Shown here piece after piece: positions 30,405 through 41,154 of a stretch of DNA of 64,000 nucleotides. Location of the stretch: assembly GCA_946406115.1 (NCBI GenBank), contig OX291542.1:3682959-3746958 (forward strand), read 5' to 3'. Position 1 is the first letter of the stretch. Each line of letters opens with the position of its first letter. Origin of the DNA: Apoda limacodes (taxonomy: Eukaryota > Arthropoda > Insecta > Lepidoptera > Limacodidae). Both the position numbers and the translations under genes were made by a program. A model generated the notes under the pieces. It had not been told where the DNA came from, made no database searches, and saw only the letters and a list, made by a program, of their open reading frames with translations.

Positions 30405-33400
30405 TGTAGTGGACCCAAGCCTTTAATAGAGAGTTGTAGCAATCCGGACCCCACGACACGGTGTTGATTTGCTAAATTAAGTCTTAAGAGAACAGGTAAA
30501 TTAAAGAAAATGGGATTCATTAATAATAAATATAAATTAGATCAATCACCTTCGTAATTCATACCAATCGAATACTATCGAGATCGATGAAACATTAAGT
30601 GAGTGAGTGGCCCGGATGTCCTCACCGGTCTTAGATTAATATATTTATATCTACGCCATAAGGCGTAAATCGCAGTGGGATCCTAAAATCATCAACACAA
30701 AGAAAAATAATTACTCGTTAAATACGACCGATTCGTAAAGTAGCAGATAACCAGGAGGTTAAAATATATGGAGAATATCGATCGATTATTTTCAGTTAAT
30801 TGTTATAAATATCGTAGGGTGCGAGAGGGATAGTAGAGTAGGCTCCGCGCCGCTTACGACGAGCCTTCAATGTGTAAATTAATCGAAGCTGTATAATCGA
30901 GTCACAAAGAAGCGGAGAAACTAGTTCGGCAGGTAAAGAGTTTAGTAGAATCGGGTGACGATTTCGATATGATTGTTCGATTATTACTATAAAGTAACTG
31001 GCCACTAAAATGCGAAGCACGTGGGTACACGTGGAAGTAAAATAAAGAAGAAATTAACTGGCGCCACAATCCCTAGACACGCCACGTGTTCAGGCCGCGT
31101 CTATCGGGGGGGAGGGGAGAACGGTTATAAGCGATAGGCGTCAGTTGCGGCACCCTTTTCCACTGTCGTCGTACCGAGAGGCTGGCCGTGCTCGAGATTC
31201 CTGAGGAAGCGGGAAGGACAGGACGAACAAAGATTTGAAGAAATTTAATACCGACGCCGTGCACGTTTCGCCTACATCAAATATCAGTAAGTGTCTTTTG
31301 TGAGAACTGAGGCTAGCAATGTCAACTTATTATTGATGGGTTTGTACTATGGGGCTTTGTGAGGGACTTCCTTTATACCATGGCGTAAGGACTGTGTAAG
31401 GGACCGTGTAAGATGCCACCTTGGTTAAAGTGAAGGGTTGGTTGGGGAAAATTGAAAGTGGTTGACTTTTTGGTTGGGATTCTAGTTGTAAATTTGGAGT
31501 AGAGAAGGGAAAAACCCTTGCTTATTAAAAATGCAGAGGTAGTTTGTTGACATTGTTGGCTATGTACTCTTAAAGGAAAAGAGATTGCCGATTTCTGCAG
31601 AAAATTTAGTGGAGAAAAGGGCTCCTGCCGGGATCGGCGTCTCTTAACATGATGTTGTAAATTTTGTGATACTTTGTGGGAAGAAACCCCGTAATTAGGC
31701 TCTGATCTGATTAGTTAAGAAATCGTTTAAGATTAGGGTTAAGGTCAGGCAACCCTTGTGTAAATCCTGTCCTGTGTATATGTATATCTTATTGATGAAA
31801 GCCCTACGCAAGTCCTGAGCATCGACTTCGCGCTTTGATCGGACTCGAGGTGACGGGGCATGCTTACATGACTTGGCAGGCAACCCTTGTGTAAATCCTG
31901 TCCTGTGTATATGTATATCTTATTGATGAAAGCCCTACGCAAGTCCTAAGCATCGACTTCGCGCTTTGATCGGACTCGAGGTGACGGGGCATGCTTACAT
32001 GACTTGGCAGGCAACCCTTGTGTAAATCCTGTCCTGTGTATATGTATATCTTATTGATGAAAGCCCTACGCAAGTCCTGAGCATCGACTTCGCGCTTTGA
32101 TCGGACTCGAGGTGACGGGGCATGCTTACATGACTTGGCAGGCAACCCTTGTGTGAATCCTGTCCTGTGTATATGTATCTTCATTGATGAAAATCCTACA
32201 CGCTTTGGTAGACGCTCATTAGAATGGTACAGTTATGTTACATGTAATTGATGGTTATGTTAATGATATCTCTATATCCGCTACTTACTATCTCAATCAT
32301 TTTAGTCCCGATGTCTTGTTGCGTTGCGGTATGGGTGACCCCCAAAGCAAGCAGACCCTTGGTAGATAGAGGTAGGTGAGGACGGGGCAATCACAGTAGG
32401 GGTTCTTCAAGCGGGGTCTGGCTTGTTATAAGATTAGGGAAGATTGGGGCTTGATGTTAGAGACATACTAGGATAACTGCAGGCTTCAGGAATCTAAGGG
32501 TGTGAGGGGGCTGATAAAACCTAAATCTGGGTTGGCTCCAGTTCCACCCTTCACCGGCGTCGAGTGGGGAAGCTGAACTGTTAGATGCCGTTTAGGTAAT
32601 GGGTGGCTAAAATTTAATGTGGGATTTTTAACCCAATCTCCTTAAGGAATCCATAGATAAATAGTACCTCCACTCCACCCATTATTGCGACGGATAGATT
32701 TGGAAAGCTAAGTATTATTGTGTTCATATTTAAATATTTGTTTCCTGTGTAAAAATAAACGTAAACCTCATATGTTTTTCAGAGCCGCGACATTAATCTA
32801 GAGAGTCTAATTTTTAATTAGACTATCTAAGCTTTATTTTATTGCTTTATACTGTTTAATTTATGTTTTGACTAAGCCATTTAAGATAAAGATGACAGAA
32901 CTTCAACATTGACCAAACTTTATTAACAGGCTATGAGGTGACGTTAGTGGGTCAGGATTTGTTCTATTCTTCGCCATGAATCACCCCGTTGAAGACGTAT
33001 TAGTATAATCATACACAATTCTCTACTAACTGATGAGGCTCTGAATTGTTGTATGGAAAGCCGAAACGTTAAGTTCTAAACACTCAGAAAGGGCTAACCC
33101 TTACTTGATCTGGCTAATGCGCCGGGTCCTGAGTGTGGATATGTCTTCCTTACAATCCACCTTAAACATATTTATTGTGTGTCAAACTAGGTGTTCTGTC
33201 GCCTTAATTACTCTGATGAACAATTCACCACTTAACCATGTGCGTAATCGCACACCTATTTTATTATTTCTTGTGAACTTAGCTTGCACGGCATATGTTT
33301 CGGGCGAGTATAGCTTCTCCGGACTAGCGGCTATTTAAACTTAAGGAGCCTCGGGTTCGAACCGACCGATCGTAGGTTATATTCAAATAATAACGAGATG

Positions 33401-36009
33401 GTCCCTTTAGTTCCGTAGTTAGTCATAGTAGTAAGGATAAATACATGGTCGTCTGGTTGTTTGCCACCTCCGCAGCGTTATAAATGTAGGAGTTGGCGGG
33501 GAGCACTACTTACCTATCCTAAAGAACAGTTTAAGGCACGGTGTACGAAGGATAAAGGTTATCTATTAACTCAATTACTAAATGACAGGAGGGCGAAGCC
33601 ACAAGGTAAGCTAGTTTGATTAAACCTATCTACGAGTCTGTCAGGAGTTGGTCGTTATATACCTTCCTTGTTAAAGGTTCCAAGACGTCAGTCAGATAAT
33701 AAGTACGATACAATTGACAACCGCTTAAGGCCAGACGGTACCCTAGGCCCTTAAGGCTATTCAAATTCAAGTTATACATAATTAATTTTCAATATTCATT
33801 TTAGCGATCAAGTAGGAACAACCTAGTGTATGAGTTAGGCGAGCGTTAGGTTTTGTCTCAATTTTATAGTTTTGTTTTCATAAACTTTATATTCTAGTGT
33901 AGATAATCGCCATAGCTTGTAACCATAAACTCAATTTTAGATCTAAGAACGAAATTCGTACTGACCGGGTCGCGAGATACTAAACCAAAACCGAACCAAC
34001 GTAAATTAGTCGAAGGAAGGTCGAGTAACACGATTAGACTCTGTACCTGCGCAGAAGACTAAAATGTGAACTCTGCGCACCCACGTGACCACGAGACGCC
34101 AGCTGGGCACTTCGACGCACAGGCAAATGTATGGAAAGTCTGACCGGTTAGTCTTTAATTGGCCGAAGGGATAATTCGGTGGCGGGCCCAATAATTCTGA
34201 ATAGAACAACTTACGAACCCTTAAGGAATGGTTGTATATGTGAATTTTCCTGGATGATTCCCAGTTAGGGTTACCCGTAAACGACCTGGAAACTAGGATT
34301 GGTAGATTTAGATAGACTTCCATACTAAATCGTCCGCCCTTAGCGCCCTCTATAAGACCTCCTCAATATCTCCATTATTAGACAGTTAGCTAAGATATCG
34401 ATCGACCGAGTAATTCCACGATTATTACACAGATGGCGTGAGTTTCAGTGGTAAAATAATAATCATGAATGTATGTGGATTTCTGGATACCTACGGTTAG
34501 GACTATGTTATAACTTTATTTAAAGGGTAGGCTGTAGATGTATTTCAGGGTTACATTTACTTCTAATTTGTTAGTTTGTCTTTACGGCGATTCTACATAT
34601 ATTATTATAAGATTAGATTAGAAGAGAAGCTAGTAAGGATAGTGGTAGTCTTTTTATATACTTAGATTGCCTTTGGGGTGGCTTCTCGAATACCATTACG
34701 ACTTTATAATTTCACTTAGGGGTTGTTAACGGGTTGTCAACAGGCTCTTTATGCAATTACTAAACTTATCGGTCAGTCTGTGGTGCATTCTTAAGTGTTA
34801 TTGAGAGGGTTGTGTAATTTACGTAAGGGCCAGGCCGCGAGTATATTCGTTTTATCTATATATATATTCAATCTGTTAGTTCATCCGTATGGTGACCTTT
34901 CATATTACATTACAGTTTTATAACTTCGCTTAAGAGATCGATAGCTAGTCTACTAATAATTTATCTATGTACTTAATAGGTCCGCTTGTCTCCCTAATGC
35001 CTTATATATGTTGTTATTAGTTCCGACCTTCACTTAAGCGCAAGCTAGAGAACTGGTGACAGGTTAGTTGTGTAGGTTATAGGTTAATTAAGGGATCAAT
35101 AGCGTACCTGCTAATAATTTATTTAGTTATTAAATAGGTCTGTCTGTCTCTTAAATGATTTTGTTATATTATAAGTGTATAAATTTAGTTAAGGGGAAGC
35201 CAGTGAGCTTATTAGTGGTTAGTACTTTCATATGTCTAAGGGTTCTTCCTTTTAAGGTGATTTTCCTACATTACTATGAGGTTACAAGTTTACTTAAGGG
35301 CAAGATAACTAGTGTATCGATGGACTACTTACCGTTTAAGAGTTCTCCTTTAAGGCGATTTCATACATTACTATAGGATTACGACTTCACTTAAGGGGTA
35401 TGCGGTCATAGTCGTTATAACTTCAAGGCCTATCGTGTTCGAGGGGTAACCGTGTTATTACGAGACATGTTCGGAGTTGTAAGGAGGTAGCTAGGCTGGT
35501 GAATAGGGTGACTTAGGCTAGGGTACTTCGACTACGTTAGGATAATAAATCGCATATATTTTAATCTGAAACTCGCATTTAGTAATTTAAATTCTGGTCT
35601 AATGCTAATCAGGACTTAGTGGTTCTGCGGTTAAGGATTAGTTATAGGCCATTGCTTTTAATGTAGGTATAATGTAAAATTAGGGTTTTGATTTTGTTCT
35701 TTCACACCTGGGACTGATTGAATCCATACCTCTTAGGATCTGGGGTTATTATCGGTCACAACGAGGGGTCCAAATAGACGATTACGCCATTAGACGATCA
35801 CAGCCAAATAAAATATTAGCTTTCTTTAATAATAACATTAACGGTTACAAAATACTATTAACATTTCTTTATAATAATAGAGACAACAATAATATGTTAG
35901 AATTACACATGTCTTCACGTATTCAAATTGGCGAGTACGTCGGTATACTCCACGTGAGTTCAAATTTATAATTTTATTATTTTTATAAACAGGGGGGGGG
36001 GGTCCTACA
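30405..36009 (+). repeat. 3' LTR, 5,605 bp
   Basis: It is the same length as the 5' LTR and nearly identical. It carries the same 131-bp array (31,746-32,189), degenerate repeats (34,582-35,422) and antisense ORF (34,006-34,323). Differences seen by eye are A/G at 16,332/32,514, and at the terminus T versus A before the G run, ten versus eleven G, and TTTCTACA versus TCCTACA. Confidence 0.95.
31746..32189 (+). repeat. 131-bp tandem repeat in the 3' LTR
   Basis: Copy of the array at 15,564-16,007, shifted by exactly 16,182 bp, with the same unit number and the same between-unit variants. Confidence 0.9.
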
Positions 36010-36013
36010 ACGG
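36010..36013 (+). repeat. Target-site duplication, right copy (ACGG)
   Basis: ACGG directly after CTACA at the end of the 3' LTR, matching 14,219-14,222. Confidence 0.85.
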
Positions 36014-36056
36014 CACCCTTCATGCGTGAGTCCGACTCGCACTTGGCCTTTTTTTT
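36010..36056 (+). mobile_element. SINE, 3' part, split by the LTR retrotransposon
   Basis: 'cacccttcatgcgtgagtcc' and 'gactcgcacttggccttttt' are the tail of the SINE whose upstream part is at 14,176-14,222. The SINE's T-rich end touches the inner palindrome of the right arm. Confidence 0.75.
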
Positions 36057-36074
36057 ACAATAAGAACTTATTGT
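36057..36074. repeat. Short palindrome at the inner end of the right arm
   Basis: ACAATAAG-AA-CTTATTGT, the counterpart of 12,685-12,702. The arms are homologous from here outward. Confidence 0.6.
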
Positions 36075-36258
36075 CAGACAAAACTAGTGTCTCATAAAAA
36101 AATTATAAAGCACCTGTTACTTTAAATTACAATTGTACGTATTAAACATAACCTGATAATATAACAAGCAAAAACAAACAAAAACAGTGATTCTATGAAT
36201 AAAAATTTAACTTTATGTTAAAACAAATGCGCCAACTGTTAGTATTTTGTACTAAATT

Positions 36259-36267
36259 GTATATAAG
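36259..36267 (+). promoter_or_regulatory. TATA box of the right Asn-rich gene
   Basis: 'gtatataagg' about 100 bp before the ATG at 36,363, conserved with the left copy. Confidence 0.6.
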
Positions 36268-36362
36268 GAGCGAATTTTAAATAAAATATTATCAATTTAC
36301 TGTGATATTCGAAAGAACATCAATTTTTATTTCCTCTCCTAAATTGTTAATCTAAAACAAAA

Positions 36363-37229
36363 ATGAAAACTATTGAAGTCCTCTGCATTGCTGTTTTGGT
36401 GAGTTACAAGTTACAAGCATAATTCTTATTTTAACTGGTAGTGCAAAGCCCATTCGATAATCTATTTATTTACCCTAAAGCGTCTAAAAGACAGGTATTT
36501 AGACATCTAAAATGACAGTTACTTATTTAATAGGAACATACACATAGTCGCACATACACACAAACATGCATACATACACGCACAGGAACCCATATAAATA
36601 CACATACATACATATATACACACATATACATACGTATACACATATATGGTATGTAAACGTACTAGTGCATTTTTAAACACGGGAGTGCTTCCCCAATGAC
36701 TTGCAGAACCGGTTCCGCAATCAAGTCCACATCATGGGAATATGAACTTCATAATACATTAGCTTGTAGCTCAGTTATGGGAAATATTTTTATAGAATAT
36801 AATAAGCTTAATAGTACAGGTATGTAAATGCCTGTAGCTATAGATATTTTATAAAAATCCTGTTAAATCACGATTTCCGTATTTGCAACCATTTAATATT
36901 TCCTTGTTTTACTTAGTTAGTTTTGAAACAAAAATAGTTGGAACGATAGAGACAACATAGGATAGTAGTTTTTTTATACCGGTAGAAAAAAAATAATTGC
37001 GAAGATTTTTTCTTGATGTCATAAAGCAGCTTTCAACTATCTCAATTTTCAGCACAGGAACCTGAAAAATAAACTGATTTTTTTTAATACTAAATTAATA
37101 ATTTCCACAGCACACCAACAGCTATCCAAATATCAAATAATACTTTCCCTAGTTTTATGCTGCATAGCTAAGCTTTAATACGATTCTAATTGTGACGCAC
37201 ACAAAAAATCTAATACAGTATGAATAGCG

Positions 37230-37261
<32 letters not shown>

Positions 37262-38159
37262 TATAATAGATTAACATCTACATACTTAGGTATTAGGTAA
37301 AACGAATATAAAAAGTGTTTTATTTGTTTCAGTTTGCCTGCGTCCAATATAGCGCCGCACAAGGATGGTCCGGTAAGTTTTTATTAAATATAATTATAAA
37401 TCTTAATCTGTGTTATATTTTGCATACCTATTTCTTGTAATTTAACGTAACAGTAAGGTACAAGCTGGTAAAGCTTCTTTCTGAGCGATCGGTACTTAGT
37501 ACTTAAATTTATTAGTAATTTTTTTTTTGTTTAGATAATACAAACCGCGGTCGTCATGGAAATGTGCATGGTGGTCATATTCGTGGCAATCGTCACGATA
37601 ACCTAAACCATAACCTTGATAGAAATGGAAATGATAATGGAAACGGAAACGGAAACGGAAACGGAAACGACAATGACAATGAAAATGGAAATGGAAACCG
37701 CAACGGTAATGGAAATGAGAACGAAAATGGTAACAGAAACGGTAACGGCAATGATAATGACAACGACAATGTTAACCACAACGCTGCCCACAACGACAAT
37801 ATAGCTAACAACGCCAACAAAGTCCACAATAGAAACAACGTGAATAATGAAAACGATTCAGGTAAATAACAATTTAATAACTTTAATCGTGGGTAAACCT
37901 GATTCCTTTAACTTATTTTAGATACAACCGAAACCAAAACTTTTATAGGCAGTAGCCAATTTTCGAAATAGGAATAATTACTAACAATGCATATAAATAA
38001 ATACTATAGTCAAACTTCATGGGACCGTGAAACAAAAAGAAATTGAATTATATATTAAAAATAGAGAATGTAAAATATTAATTGTAATTTCATTAAGTTT
38101 ATTAAATTAACCGTTGTTGTGGTTTTCTTTTTCTTACAGGAAATGCCAAGGGATGGTAA
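36363..38159 (+). CDS. Secreted Asn/Gly/Asp-rich protein, right copy (140 aa, four exons)
   Basis: Exons are 36363-36398, 37333-37372, 37535-37861 and 38140-38159. All introns have GT/AG ends, and the phases (0, 1, 1) give one open frame from MKTIEVLCIAVL to NAKGW-stop. Intron 1 splits the signal peptide; cleavage is likely after 'QYSAAQ' or just before. The mature chain is about 120 residues with a HGG/HIRGNRHDN/LNHN start and a long Asn-rich repeat (NGNGNGNGN, NDNDNENGN, NRNGNGNEN), free of Cys. It is the inverted duplicate of the gene at 10.7-12.4 kb and differs from it mainly by a net gain of 12 bases in the repeat, always in frame, plus scattered synonymous changes. That both copies stay open, with all splice sites kept, suggests both are functional. 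No known family is recognised. Confidence 0.8.
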
Positions 38160-38218
38160 AAAGAGTACATCACTTCAAGTTTTGCATACACCCGTAAAAA
38201 TATTTCGGCGTAAGAAGG

Positions 38219-38224
38219 AATAAA
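38219..38224 (+). terminator. Poly(A) signal of the right Asn-rich gene
   Basis: AATAAA 60 bases after the stop codon, with a second AATAAA at 38,234-38,239. Confidence 0.6.
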
Positions 38225-38784
38225 GAATTTTTAAATAAAAATATAATATGTTTTTGCACAGAAACCTTCAAATTGTGTTTGAATAGCTTCTTCTAGCTGC
38301 TCCATACACCCTTAATGTGGCTCTTAGCGCACGATTTCTGCGAAACCTCCTTGATTATACAAAAAAGTATGCTACAGTTAGTTCAAGTGGAGTTCGATTA
38401 TAGTTATTTCCACGAAAAAATTTTGCCTCTGTGCTGTTCCAGACTATAATCTATTACTGTGCTAAATTTCATTCATATCTGTTCAGCCTTCATTCAGCGT
38501 AATTGAGTAACATATATCTATGCATCCAAACTCTCAAATTATTCAAAATGTCACAATACTTTGAGCGTTTTACGTTATGTAATGGAACAAATACAAATCC
38601 ATATTCATCACGAGGGTCCACTGCAGATTAGTTATAAGTTGGTTTATTATTTCTATTCATATATATACTACGGCTTAAATCTCAAACAGGCGTAACCAGT
38701 TACTTGACACACACCGACATCATAATGATTCACATGAAAGTACAGTTAAGTAAACTACTAAAATTGGCATATATGTATGTTAAG

Positions 38785-39296
38785 GCTGCGGTATAGGCTA
38801 GACCGCGAAAATACGCCGTTTTTGTGCAAATTTTGTGGCTAAACTATAGCATCTAAGGGATTGAAAAAAATACATGTTATAAAACTGGCTTTTGTCTAGT
38901 GCATTAACTTACTGAATGATTTTCATTTATTATATTTAATGCAATAAAAAATCTGGAAGTGACCATTGTTTCAACACTTGTGCAAATTTTTAAAGCGTGT
39001 TTTGCATTTGCTCGTAATAAAAGTTGGTTAAATAATTAGAATAACTTGTTATCTAGGGCATTGACTCTAAGTTGTAGCAAAAAGTAAAAAAATGTGACTA
39101 CAAAACGATAATAACGTTAAATTCCATACAAAAAATTAAAAGTTTCAAGGCGTCATTATGGTATAAATTACTAAAGAAGTATATAACATATATATCTCAT
39201 AGTAATGTATATTACATTATCTAATGATTTATAGTGCATTTACATACACAACGTTAGAATTACAGAAATTAGCTTTCTGGCCTATATTGCCCTCGC
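38785..39296. mobile_element. About 510-bp insertion specific to the right arm
   Basis: The left arm reads straight across this point (about 10,065-10,080). The insert starts 'gctgcggtataggctagacc' and ends 'tggcctatattgccctcgcg'. Its middle (38,868-38,990) matches, in reverse complement, the monomer of the 163-bp array at 43,972-44,780. The part at 39,050-39,110 matches about 43,790-43,860, also reversed. It is probably a non-autonomous DNA element; terminal repeats are not clear. Confidence 0.6.
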
Positions 39297-40069
39297 GGGT
39301 AACGAATATGCTGAATTTAAAGTTGATTTAAAGCTTTCGTATTTTCTACTTATTTCGGATAATGATTTCGGGTAATAGTTTCGTGTCTTAACACGATGAT
39401 ACACGAAAATGTATCTTCTTTAACTAAAAATAAGCCCTAAAATAGAGAGAACTGAGGCAAAATTAAAGTGAATCCACCCTGAAACTTACGTACGTCTTTT
39501 TTAATTTATTCTTTATATTAATTGTTAGAAAAAATAACGTTACTTATTAAAGTATAAAAATACTACTACTCAAAATGCGTAATTATTATATAGGCTATTT
39601 TCTATAGTCGCAAAAAGCATAGTGATTCATAGAATGCCAGTCAAGTGAGTTTTAATTAAATTTATTAAGTGTATGTATTCAACAAAAACTTTGGTTATCT
39701 AATGATACACTAGTTTACAAGATAAACCAATACCTAATAAAAACAAACCAAAATACTTTTGGTAATAAACAACAAGAAGATATTACATGTTTTGTATTTT
39801 ACTAATAAAATGCTTAAAAAAATAACCGAACAAACTAAATCTTAACTATTTAGAGTAGCAAGAAGTCTAGAAAAAGTTGCTACCTGTTTTAATACGGTGA
39901 CACGTGGTGAACCATTAATTACCAGGAACAATTTAAGGATATACTCCAAAAGCCAATGCAAGAAGGACGAGGTCACTTATCTTAAGTGGGTCAGTTTTTT
40001 CCGCCCAGAGATATAACAAAAAAAGGTAAATGAAATGCAATCAGTTTAAAATTGCGCCAATCCATTTAA

Positions 40070-40303
40070 TGCGAAGTCTGTATAAGGAAACTCTGGGAAG
40101 GCAACGAGGTTTGCCCTAAAGTGAAAACTTCCAAAAGCGTAGGTGGTACAGTAGTAGAATGCAAATCGTTTGGGTCCAAAGAAATCGTACACAATTTGCA
40201 ATTTCACCGTTGCAATTTCTACGTATGTGAAAACTATGTTACCAATAAGTCTTGGCTTTTTCACCGCATCTGTATAAATGACACCTCAATGTGGACATGC
40301 TAG
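40070..40303 (+). pseudogene. Right-arm copy of the Cys-containing exon relic
   Basis: The same frame as 8,934-9,110 can be read: 'CEVCIRKLWEGNEVCP', 'VGGTVVECKSFGSKEIV', then on to 'FHRCNFYVCENYVT'. A TAA precedes the first Cys pair and the ATG of the left copy is lost. Kept frame with scattered amino-acid changes suggests an old coding exon now decaying. The family is unknown. Confidence 0.3.
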
Positions 40304-41154
40304 CGAATAATAACGAATCAAAACTTTTTAATGGATATTATGATTGAGGCATGCTCTGGTATCCTGAAATAAGGAAATGTTTGTGTCTCGGTTTGTAGTC
40401 GATGTAGCTGATGAAGGTAGTATCGTGTTAACTGAAATAAAAATTATATTATTATAAGGGTTATAGAGTTATATCGTATCTGTAACTCATAAAATGGAAA
40501 AGGAATCAAAGAAGAAAAAACCTAAAATGGTTGGATAGATGACTTCATATACTTTACATAAAAAACAGATACAGCAAGAGAAAATTATACACGGTATTAA
40601 ATTGATTTTAGTATTGAAATAAATTAAAAAAATACTAAGTGCTCAATAGATTTTTAAGATGTATAATAGACGATGGCAGATATAAATCAAGATTACTTTT
40701 ACGTGGCTTTCAACAAAAGGCAGGTATAGACATTGGAAAACATATATAGGGATATAAATTTGCCAGGTGGATTTAAAAATCAAAACTATTGTACGGCAAA
40801 TAAAGCCCTCGATGGCCTAAAATAAACTCTGTTACAATAAAATGATCGATTTACTAATTTTAAACAAAAAGAGTACTAATTTGATCGGGTGTTAACAGAC
40901 TGTTAAAAAAAACATCGACGTAAGTTATTGGCGGAAGTACAACTCGATCCAGTATGTATGTATGTATATCGTCGCGGCTTGAATCCCCCGAAGAAGGTAT
41001 CTAGCTGCTGAATACACATCCATATCATAATGAAGGGCACAGTCTATCTTCAACAACCACTTCAGTCCTGCATGACAGGCAGTAAGCCCATCGCCATCGC
41101 AACACGTCGCTTTATATGACACTTGTCGTAAGTCATGGTCTTAAGAATAGTTAG

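Larger units (their letters stand above)
14223..36009 (+). mobile_element. Giant Ty3/gypsy-type LTR retrotransposon (21,787 bp)
   Basis: Two direct repeats of 5,605 bp (14,223-19,827 and 30,405-36,009) start TG and end CA, are flanked by ACGG, and enclose 10,577 bp with gag and pol in the order protease, RT, RNase H, integrase, the Ty3/gypsy order. A purine tract (30,394-30,403) precedes the 3' LTR. No tRNA primer-binding site beginning TGG was recognised after 19,827. No env-like gene lies between pol (end 30,160) and the 3' LTR. The LTRs are nearly identical by eye (a single base at 16,332/32,514 and changes at the terminal poly-G), so insertion is recent. Pol lacks the RT catalytic block, so this copy was probably mobilised in trans or decayed at once. 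The lineage looks closest to Osvaldo-like elements, but that is uncertain. Confidence 0.95.
36057..41152 (-). repeat. Right arm of the large inverted duplication
   Basis: Inverted counterpart of 8,228-12,705. It is about 600 bp longer, mostly because of insertions at about 38,785-39,296 and 40,305-40,660 that the left arm lacks. The outer end, near 41,150, abuts the broken Mutator-like gene. Confidence 0.9.
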
